Position numbers and translations under genes: made by a program. Below, in pieces: positions 55,849-64,000 of a DNA stretch of 64,000 nt (positions within the stretch are counted from its first letter, which is position 1; every line of letters starts with the position of its first letter). This DNA comes from Hysterangium stoloniferum (Eukaryota > Basidiomycota > Agaricomycetes > Hysterangiales > Hysterangiaceae). The notes below the pieces were generated by a model. That model was not told the DNA's origin, ran no database searches, and worked only from the letters and a program-made list of their open reading frames with translations. The stretch spans positions 62,001-126,000 of the forward strand of contig WHVD01000079.1 in assembly GCA_015178975.1 (NCBI GenBank), given 5' to 3'.

Positions 55849-56137
55849 TGTTAAGTGCCATGTCAGGAACTTATTCTGGAACTATTGGGAAATAACTGGG
55901 AACTTGGAAACTTCTAGATAGGGTCAGGATGTCGGCTTGAGCTTATATGCTACACCCCTACACAAACACTCAGAATGTCCTTAATTTAGATGAGGGACTT
56001 ACACCAGAAGATTATGGATATTCAGAGTTCCAAAGAGTTCTGAATATCAAGTGTACAGCAAGAAGGAAGGAATAAGAAACTAAGTCAATATCAGATCTAA
56101 GGTAGAGTACAAATGCACAGAAACAAATATAGGTTAT
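55849..56137 (-). repeat. Gypsy LTR fragment, family D
   Basis: Begins TGTTAAGTGCC on plus (the LTR end in minus orientation) and matches 38502 onward for about 289 bp, cut off where the E5 LTR starts. Contains the shared leader core (about 55930-55965). Confidence 0.8.
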
Positions 56138-56706
56138 TGTTATGACCCATTCCTGGATACTTCAACATCTGATATTATCCGAAACATCTGAATTTTTACC
56201 CCAAGTCTCTGATCCGACTTCCCACCTCAATATCTGATCCTGACTTCCAACCACAGAACATTTATACATAGTTCCTGTACTTCCAGATCTCATCCTTGTT
56301 CTGCACTTGGTAACTTGTCAGTCAACAAGTATTCACTTGTTTGCTTGTTGTATTCCTGTTTTGGAATACTACCAAATCTGTCTTATTGTGATCTTAGTTT
56401 GTAGTACAATAATGAGAGAACTTATATTACTTTCTATGAATCTGTACTTTACCTTAGATCTGATATCAACTTAATTTCTTATTCCTTCCTTCTTTCTGTA
56501 CACTCAATATTCGGAACTCTTTGGAACTCTGAAAATCTGTAGTCTTCTGGCATAAATCCCATTTTTGAAATTAAGGACACTCCAAGTGTTTGCATAGAGG
56601 TGCAGCAGATAAGCTGAAACCAATGTCCTGACTCTATTTGGAAGTTTCTGAGTTCCTGGTGACTTTCTGATAGTTCTGGAATAGGTTCCCAACACAGCAC
56701 TTAACA
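56138..56706 (+). repeat. 5' LTR of E5 (family D)
   Basis: 569 bp from TGTTATGACCC to CACTTAACA. TATATTAC lies about 33 nt upstream of the 11-mer AGATCTGATAT (56456-56466), taken as the start of R. Shared leader core at about 56602-56636. Confidence 0.9.
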
Positions 56707-56719
56707 GTATATCAGATCT
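56707..56719 (+). promoter_or_regulatory. Self-primer binding site of E5
   Basis: GT, then ATATCAGATCT, the exact reverse complement of AGATCTGATAT inside the LTR. Third independent instance of this layout in the window. Confidence 0.72.
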
Positions 56720-56740
56720 CAATTCTGCAACTTGCTCATC

Positions 56741-58110
56741 ATGGGTCCCAAATGCAAAGCTGCTGAAGGACCATCCCAACTTCAATCCCCATTGCAACTT
56801 TATACCACTCAACCCAAAATACCTGCTCAGCTGATAGCATCAGCATCCATCAAAGAAATCATTGAGGTAGCAAAGGATCCTGATACTCCCAAGGTTTCCA
56901 ACAACAATGTCGAGGAAGTCCAGCTGGATAAGCCAAAATAGACATCTTCCCATGATCTGACTGAAATGATGTTTATCAACTCCATTGTGAAATTTGCTGA
57001 CTATTTGAAATCTGCTGAGGAAAGCAAACAATCTTCCCATACTGGAGTCAAAGAACCTGAACCATTTACCAGCAAAGATCTGAAGAAATTGAAGAATTTC
57101 CTTCTCCAATGCCATTTCAGTTTCCATGATCAACCCACTGCATTTAAGTCTGACAGTCAAAAAGTCAACTTCATGCTCTCATATCTTAAGAATACCACTC
57201 AGGATTGGTTCAAACCTGGACTATCATATGGCTCAATGACTGGGACACATTTATGGAAGAACTGGAAACTAACTTCGGACCTTACAATCAATCCAGCAAA
57301 GCAGAAAATGAACTAATGGCACTTAATATGAAGGACAATCAATGAGTTTCTGATTATCTCATCAAGTTCAATACCCTTGCTGTATACTGTGGATGGGACA
57401 ATTCTGCCCTCAAACACCGTTTCTATATGGGTCTTCTGTCACACCTAAAAGATGACATCTGCAAAGATGACATCTACAAAGATGACATCTGCAAAGATGA
57501 CATCTGCAAAGATGACATCTGCAAAGATGACATCTGCAAAGATGACATCTGCAAAGATGACATCTGCAAAGATGACATCTGCAAAGATGACATCTGCAAA
57601 GATGACATCTGCAAAGATGACATCTGCAAAGATGACATCTGCAAAGATGACATCTGCAAAAATGGAAAGCTGAAAACTCTCCAACTCATATGGATGAAAG
57701 CTCAGACATCCAATGCCCGCTATTGGAAATGAAAAGTGGAAATTTCCTGAGAAAATCTGACAGCACATTCTCAAGGCAATAAGGTGTCAACTAGCAAGTC
57801 TTCCATCAATAACCCTGGCACTAATACCAGCAAATTGAATTCCAATCAGAAGAAAGGCAAGAAATCCAACAAGGAAAAACAGTCAACTTCCAATAAACCT
57901 GACATTTTCCATTTGTTGGGTACTGACAGTAAACTCATCCTGAAGGAGAAACAACAATGCATGGATAACAACCTCTGTCTTTTCTGTGGAAAAGACAGAC
58001 CCAAGGTTTCTGACTGTACTGTTAAGTCAAACTCTTCAAAGGCTCATGTGGCAACTTCCACTACAGCTTCTATGCCCAAGGAGAAACCTGCCACGGAGTC
58101 AAAAAAAGAG
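56741..58110 (+). pseudogene. E5 gag region
   Basis: Starts M-G-P-K-C-K-A-A-E-G. The capsid-like part has E-P-F-T-S-K-D-L-K-K-L and S-Y-L-K-N-T-T-Q-D-W-F, aligned with E2 and E3 gag. Residues of the zinc-knuckle segment (C-L-F-C-G-K) lie near 57980. A 15-bp minisatellite expands it internally. Relic with several breaks. Confidence 0.85.
57451..57661 (+). repeat. 15-bp minisatellite in E5 gag
   Basis: About 14 tandem units GATGACATCTGCAAA, almost identical, encoding Lys-Asp-Asp-Ile-Cys repeats in the gag frame. E2 and E3 have the single counterpart L-K-D-E-V-S-K-G at this place. The unit is a multiple of three and most frames on both strands are open through it. Confidence 0.95.
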
Positions 58111-58149
58111 TAAGCAACCTTCTGGAATCTGCACAGACAGAGGGTTGTG

Positions 58150-60430
58150 TTAACTCTCTTCATGTTTCCAAGATTATCTGTCTCAATGCATCTGCTCTTT
58201 CTAATCCTGACTCATTATTTGTAAAACTCATCTCTGACCTTCTTGGAAATTTAGTGTTCTGAGCTCTGATAGATTCTGGCTCCACACATTGTTTTGTAGA
58301 TACCACCTTTGCCATGAAACATAATCTGAAACTCCATTCTGTTCCCACAATCTCTTTGCATTTGTTTGACAGCACTAGCAACATGGCAATTACTCAAGCC
58401 TATGACATGTCTATCCAGTTCCCATGTGGAACATCCCAGATGGTTACTTTTTTTGTAACACAGTTGGACTCCAGCTGTTCAGTCATTCTTGGATACAACT
58501 GGCTCACCCAATATAATCCATTGATTGACTGGATATTGGCAGTATCAATTCCTAGATTCCCAACATTTCCATTCCTCCTGTAGCATCTAATTTGTACAGA
58601 GCCTCTTCAGTCTCAATGGCAATTCCAGCTTCTACTGAGACCTACAAACCTCCAAAAATCTCTCTCATCAATGCTGTGGCATTTGTTAGGGTGAGTAAAC
58701 TGGATGGATCATAGTGTTTCTCAATCAGCTTAAAAGTTGATAAAGCATCTGGATGTTTTGCAACTCCAGAATTATCTGAGCTAAAAGCTGACCTGGAAGG
58801 AGTTCTCAAAAAATGCTATGATTTCACAGATATTTTCAGTAAGCAGAAAGCTGACCAGCTTACACCACATATGTAGGCCTTACAATTTAAAAATTGATAT
58901 TGAGCCCAGTTCAAACCCACCCTTAGGACCTATTTATGTACCTGTTGTCCCAATTGGAACTTTCATCTATTCAGAAGTTCTTGGATGAACATTTGTCAAT
59001 AGGTTTTATCCGTCTCTCCAAGTCTCCATATGGAGCACCCATCCTTTTCATCAAGAAAAAGGATGGTTCCCTTCAACTCTGTGTCAATTTCCAAGGTTTA
59101 AATTCCATAACACAGAAAGATAAGTATCCACTTCTGCTTATTACCAATATACTTGATGCCCCACAGAAAGCTCAGAATTACACCAAAATAGACCTTAAAC
59201 ACACCTATCATTTGGTCCAAATTGCCAAAGGTGATGAATGGAAGACTGCTTTCCACACCCACTATGAATCCTTTGAATGGTTAGTTATGCCTTTCAGCCT
59301 TACCAACACTCCCTCCACCTTTCAACATTTTGTTAATGATATCTTTTCTGACATGCTTGATGTATGTGTTATAGTCTATTTGGACAACATTTTGATATTT
59401 TCTGAAGATCCCACTCTTTATGGCAAGCAGGTCCATGAAGTTTTCTGAAGATTCTGAAAAAATGGTCTTTCTGCTAATAGTAAAAAATGCTATTTTGACA
59501 TGGATTCTATTGAATATTTAGATTTCATTACCAGACCTAATGGTCTCTGTATAGATGAAACTAAGGTTCAAGTTGTCTGTGATTGGCCTGAACCATGGAA
59601 AGTCAAGGATATCCAGTCATTTTTAGGCTTCACAAATTTCTGCCAACAATTTATTCAGAATTATTCAGATATTACAATACTGTTCACTCACCTTACCTGT
59701 AAATCTCAACCATGGGTTTTTGACGATAAATGCTATTCCACCTTTCAGACTTTAAAAAATGCCTTTATTTCTGCTCTGATTCTTTCTCATTGGAAGCCTG
59801 ATATTCCAATTATTGTGGAAACTGATGCTTCCAACTATGCAATTGCCCTGATTCTTTCCATTCAAGATTCTGACAGTGAAATTCACCCAGTCACATGTCT
59901 TTCTCAGACACTTTCAGTTTCTGAACTCAATTATGACATTCATGATAAGGAGCTTTTGGCAATCTTCAAGGCTTTCAAACATTGGCAGCACTACCTCGAA
60001 GGTTCCACAACTCCCATTGACATCATTACCAATCACAAAAATTTGGAATATTTTCAATCACTAAACTTTTGACCCATCAGCAAGCCCACTGGTCCGAATT
60101 TCTCTCCACTTTCAATATGATTATCTGTTTCCAACCTGGATGTCTTAGTGGAAAACCAGATGCCATGACTTGACAATTGTAATGTTATGATTATGGACAT
60201 TGAGCAATTACATCAAGATATCCTCTCTGCACTCACTTCCAATCCAGCTCTCAAATCACACCTAGAAGTTCCCGATGATCCCGATCAACCCTGGTGGTCC
60301 CAAGACTCTCAAGGTTTTATCTATCTCAATGGATGTATTTACATTCCAGACTCTGACAATCTCCAACTCCACATATGTACTTCAGTACAAACACAATCAT
60401 CCAATCTCTGGACATTATGGCATTAACAAC
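58150..60430 (+). pseudogene. E5 protease, RT, RNase H and integrase start
   Basis: Protease (I-D-S-G-S-T-H-C-F near 58270), RT (about 58936-59500; Y-L-D-N where Y-L-D-D is usual, near 59380), RNase H (V-E-T-D-A-S-N-Y near 59815) and the sequence leading to the integrase zinc-binding domain (to about 60450). Clearly homologous to E1-E3 along its length. Relic with several breaks. Confidence 0.85.
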
Positions 60431-60460
60431 ACTCTAGGTCTAATCTGAAGAGAATACATA

Positions 60461-61257
60461 CAGTGACTCACAAAATTGTCCCAATGTTTTACACTCAGGG
60501 AACAGTCAAATTTGGTGGAGGAAACATCATGGTATGGAGATGTATGGGGAGGAATGGAGTGGGGCATCTTGCAGAGGTTGAGGGGAAGATGAATGCTGAC
60601 CAGTATGTGTCTATTTTGGAGGACCATATGCTGCCTAGCTTGGAGGAGAGTGGAATTTCTGGAGAGAGGAGGTGATTTTTCAACAGAATAATGATCCCAA
60701 ACATACCTCAAAAAAGGCCAAGAAGTGGATGGAGGACAACAATATCACTCTCCTAGACTGGCCTGCACAATCTCCAGATATTAGCCCTATTGAACATCAA
60801 TGGGTTCACCTCAAGAGAGAGCTATCCAAATATCCAACATCTCCAAGGAAGCTTGGGGGATATGGAAGAGAGTGGTGGAAGTGTGGACTAATATTCCACC
60901 AGAGGTGTGTCAGAATTTAATTGAAAGTATGCCTCAGAATTTAATTGAAAGTATGCCTAGAAGACTAGAAGCAGTTATTAAGGCCAAGGGAGGTCATACC
61001 AAGTACTAAAATTACAATTACTATATTTTTAATATATGTATGTACACTCACAAAATTGTCTCAATGAGTTATTATATTAAATTGCATATACCTCAATGAA
61101 TATTGATGGGAATTACATAATTCTTTTTTTGTGGCATAACCATGACCAAACACTATGTTTGATACACCAACACTTTGTTTATATCTGTTGATGTCCTCAA
61201 GTTATTCATCAAACAATCAAAAAGTGTAAAACATTGGGACAATTTTGTGAGTCACTG
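60461..61257 (+). mobile_element. Tc1/mariner-type deletion derivative
   Basis: 797 bp with TA on both sides (60459-60460 and 61258-61259) and ends CAGTGACTCACAAAATTGTC. The left inverted repeat is only about 38 bp and runs straight into the C-terminal half of a transposase, so the left part of the parent element is missing. The right side keeps an inner ACTCACAAAATTGTCTCAATG near 61046. It interrupts E5 between the parts for I-R-R-E-Y-T and W-P. Confidence 0.92.
60485..61008 (+). pseudogene. Tc1-type transposase, C-terminal remnant
   Basis: Contains F-G-G-G-N-I-M-V-W, F-Q-Q-N-N-D-P-K-H-T-S, D-W-P-A-Q-S-P-D-I-S-P-I-E-H-Q-W, and a C-terminus G-H-T-K-Y matching the copy at 33908. The first catalytic Asp segment is absent, and the second catalytic Asp position holds Asn. 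Frame breaks occur near 60670 and near 60855, and a short phrase (Q-N-L-I-E-S-M-P) is duplicated near 60915-60960. Confidence 0.88.
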
Positions 61258-61368
61258 TATACTTGGCCCAACCTCCAAGACTTCATAACCCAGTTCTGTA
61301 AGTCATGCACCACCTGCTTATGCTCTAAATCCCATAAGCCATATGGTCTTCTCAAACAACTTCCAATA

Positions 61369-62048
61369 GGAGGATATCTGAAAATTATTAAGTATACCAA
61401 ATTCTAATATACTCTAAAAGTCATCTAAACATCTGGGATGTGATTCAAACATAATTTGGTTTTTAAAACTTTTTGAAAGTTTTAAACTCTCTCGTACATT
61501 ACAAACTAAAGACTCTTTCTGGACATGAGTAAACAATAAAAAAAATTAGTAGTTTGAAACACTAATACTTTTAAAAAATAGATACCTTTAGATAGTCCAT
61601 TCCATGCATATGTATATCATTGGCACCTCTAAATACATATGTATTACTTCGGAATGGATCTGTCAATCTGAACAGATTTCTACTTGATTCAACATACCTA
61701 GAATATATACATAGGTGGTTTCACTTAATAAAGAAGGCCATAGGATGAAAAATTTCCAATGACATCTCACATATTTTACTAGGAAATAACTACAGTTTAG
61801 TTTTTAAAAAACAAATTAACAACAAAAGTATTAGCAAGTATTTACATAAATTGGAAAACTATATACAACAGGTTCTATTAATTGATTCTGAATTGTTTAG
61901 GATGTAATATGGAGAATTGTTTCTTATGGTTGGTGGCTAACAATATAATAGTCTCAGAATAGATACTGCTATTTAAAGATGGAGTTTTGTAGCAATTTTG
62001 CTTTTATTAGTAAACATTTGATATTATAATGATTACAGACAATCTCCA
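61369..62048. mobile_element. TA-flanked non-autonomous element, copy C
   Basis: 680 bp, begins GGAGGATATC, ends AATCTCCA, with TA at 61367-61368 and 62049-62050. Interrupts E5 integrase sequence; E1 (near 1330-1350) shows the uninterrupted order. Internally very similar to copy A, so the family amplified with little divergence. Confidence 0.88.
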
Positions 62049-62050
62049 TA

Positions 62051-63126
62051 CCAGAAAAACCCTGGAATTCAATTTCCATAGATTTTATTGAACAACTCCC
62101 ATCTTCTGAAGGCTTTACATCTATCCTTGTTGTTATAGACCAATTCTCAAAACAAGGAATTTTCTTATGCACTCATGATACAATCACATCCTTGCAATTA
62201 GTGGAACTTTTTAACATTCACATATTTTCCAAACATGGTGTTCCATCCCATGTAACTTCTGATCAAGGTTCCAAGTTTATTTCCCATTTCTTCAAGGCCC
62301 TTGGAAAAGCCCTCAATATGAAACTACACTTCACTTTGCGATATCATCCAGAAGGTGATGAACAAATGGAACATATCAACCAAAACCCTGGAACAACACC
62401 TCTGCCAACAGGACAACTGGAAATCCCTTCTTCTGCTTGTGGAATTTGCTTACAATAACTCTCTGAACACAACTACCAGCATTTCTCCTTTCTTCACCAA
62501 TAAAGGATATACATAATCCTAATCTTGCAGTACATCCCAAATGAGATTTGGCTTCCACTCATGCTCAAGAATTTATTATGGACCTTGATGAGTTACATTT
62601 CTTCCACTCAGGAACATTATCAATGTTCCACAGATAAAAACAGAATCCCACCTCCTAATTTCAAGATTGGAGACCAGGTTTTTGCAAAAGCCCAGTTCTT
62701 CCAAACCACTCAACCTTCCAAAAAACTCACCAAGAAATTCTTAGGTCCTTTCAAGATTATAGCCCAAGCTGGCTCACTTTCCTGGACTCTCCAACTTCCC
62801 AATAGTATGCAAGCAGTCCACCCCATTTTCCACATTTCCATGTTAAAGCCTTGTATTTCTAACAATATCCTGTAATGTAATCAACCTCCACCTCCAGTCA
62901 TCATTGGCAGAGAACCTGAATTTGAAGTTTCTGAGATTTTAGATTCTAAAATCGACAATTGCCAACATACTTGTAAACTGCTTTATTTATTCAAATGGGC
63001 AGGCTATGAAGGTACTGACAAAGAAACTTCATGGATATTGGCCACAGAACTTGGACACACTATGGAAATTGTAACTGACTTCCACACCACTTATCCTAGT
63101 AAACCCAGACCTTTATTGACACTCTG
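62051..63126 (+). pseudogene. E5 integrase core and chromodomain
   Basis: Integrase core with D-F-I-E-Q-L (near 62080), S-K-H-G-V-P-S-H-V-T-S-D (near 62235) and Y-H-P-E-G-D (near 62345); a C-terminal P-P-N-F-K-I-G-D stretch (near 62655); chromodomain with F-K-W-A-G-Y-E-G-T-D and E-T-S-W (about 62990-63050). Relic with several breaks. Confidence 0.85.
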
Positions 63127-63219
63127 ATTCTTCCATCTTCCCTGTCTGTTTTCCGACAATTCTGATCCCACACTCTTTCACACAAGATTTTCAAATCATG
63201 CCAAAAAAACAATTTTTGT

Positions 63220-63970
63220 GCAAGTTAAAAATAAAGATACAATCAATGTAGTATTTCCAGTACTCCAAATCCTTCCTCCACTTCAACTCCCATCCCATTG
63301 GCAACTTCCACACTCTCCACCATTTCCTGCACCTCCCCATCTTCACTTTCCAGCCTCTCTCTCAACACCCACCTTTTCTCAACCATATCCACCAACAGAT
63401 CATTCAGCTCATCTTTTTCTTTATTCATGTACCTTTCAGAAACTGCAATAATACCAATGCTGACATTACCTTTTCCAGGAACTCATTTTGTTTCTGGAAG
63501 TTCCAAATCAATGCCTGGAATCCTTTCTCTTGGATGTTGTTATGGCACTCTAATGTTTCCCAAACCTTCATCAACTCCATCCCAATCATTACCATCACAT
63601 TGACGGTATCCCTGAGGAGTCCAATGCTGGTATCGTCATCTGTGCTCGGCACTGTAGTTTCTGTAGGCTTGGTCATTTCCAATGTCTCCATGATTGCCAT
63701 TTTTTCCACCTTCTCTGTTGTTTCCACCTTCTCTGTTGTTTCCACCTTCTCTGTTGTTTCCACCTTCTCTGTTGTTTCCACCTTCTCTGTTGTTTCCACC
63801 TTCTCTGTTGTTTCCACCTTCCCTGTTGTTTCCACCTTTTTGGTTGTTTCCACCTTTTTAGTTGTTTCCACCTTTTTGGTTGTTTCCACCTTTTTGGTTG
63901 TTTCCACCTTTTTGGTTGTTTCCACCTTTTTGGTTGTTTCCACCTTCTCTATTGTTTCCACCTTCTCAAC
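63220..63970 (-). pseudogene. E5 opposite-strand accessory gene, C-terminal part
   Basis: Same slot and orientation as in E1-E3. Reading leftward: a Lys-Val-Glu-Thr-Thr repeat tract, a helical region (T-V-N-V-M-V-M-I-G-M-E-L-M-K, then F-Q-A-L-I-W-N-F-Q-K-Q-N) comparable in position to the post-cysteine helices of E2 and E3, and an acidic tail (E-D-G-E-V-Q-E-M-V-E-S-V-E). The cysteine block would lie right of the window and is not seen. Relic. Confidence 0.55.
63700..63970 (-). repeat. 18-bp minisatellite in the E5 accessory gene
   Basis: About 15 units of TTTCCACCTTCTCTGTTG and the variant with CCTTTTTGG (plus strand), encoding Glu/Lys-Lys-Val-Glu-Thr-Thr on minus. Unit length is a multiple of three, so the frame stays open. 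Confidence 0.92.
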
Positions 63971-64000
63971 CTTTTGAGTATTTTTGCCTTTTGGAGTTCA

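Larger units (their letters stand above)
56138..64000 (+). mobile_element. Ty3/Gypsy chromovirus E5, 3' end outside the window
   Basis: 5' LTR (family D), self-primer site, gag, protease, RT, RNase H, integrase, chromodomain and opposite-strand gene, in the usual order. A Tc1 deletion derivative and a TA-flanked element are inserted in pol. Very few CpG remain and there are more than ten breaks, so this is the oldest of the full-layout Gypsy relics here. Confidence 0.93.

Noticed and set aside
57445-57774. Additional open frames on both strands through the 15-bp repeat
   Set aside because: Artefact of the tandem repeat; only the gag frame aligns with sister elements.

Overview
The window looks like a repeat-dense stretch of a filamentous basidiomycete genome, most likely an Agaricomycete. 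The evidence is two host genes split by many very short GT-AG introns (about 35-65 nt), a microsomal P450 of Agaricomycete type, and several nested chromodomain-bearing Ty3/Gypsy elements. There is no sign of bacterial operons. I could run no database search, so all family assignments come from motifs read by eye.

Layout. 1-4461: 3' part of a Gypsy chromovirus (E1). 4462-9427: LTR debris, a Copia-like solo LTR, and a TA-flanked element that itself holds a Gypsy solo LTR. 9428-18147: a Gypsy chromovirus on the minus strand (E2), with both LTRs, a 5-bp target duplication and an inserted TA-flanked element. 18148-25327: the only host-gene island, holding a P450 pseudogene (plus strand, 12 exons) facing an apparently intact 14-exon cyclase-family gene (minus strand, 333 codons before the stop). 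25328-38948: old LTR debris, four solo LTRs or solo-LTR candidates, one further LTR that is either solo or the end of a worn element, and a Tc1/mariner-type DNA transposon. 38949-55560: a 21-bp minisatellite split by Gypsy element E3 (39006-54704). E3 holds a very young Gypsy element of another lineage (E4, 40884-48268, LTRs identical as read) and a 516-bp solo LTR. 55849-64000: a head-to-head LTR pair and the old Gypsy element E5, which holds a Tc1 deletion derivative and another TA-flanked element and runs off the right edge.

Two features tie E1, E2, E3 and E5 together. First, each carries, between the chromodomain and the 3' LTR, a second gene on the opposite strand. In E1, E2 and E3 it has its own TATA box, two intron-like gaps at matching places, a charged coiled-coil-like region, and a C-x2-C-x6-C-x9/10-C-x2-C-x6-C pattern matching the fungal Zn2Cys6 cluster. 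Second, in E2, E3 and E5 the 11 nt found two bases after the 5' LTR are the reverse complement of an 11-mer inside the same element's LTR, 33-35 nt downstream of a TATA-like box. The sequence differs among the three families but the pairing is kept. This is what Tf1/sushi-type self-priming predicts, and it marks the probable transcription start of each family. A conserved core of about 32 bp recurs about 15 times in otherwise divergent LTRs, in the transcribed leader.

All LTR elements are described as relics. E4 is youngest, E3 next, E2 older, and E5 and the Copia-like debris oldest. CpG scarcity rises with apparent age, and LTR differences are mainly C/T and G/A transitions, as expected where repeats are methylated and deaminated.
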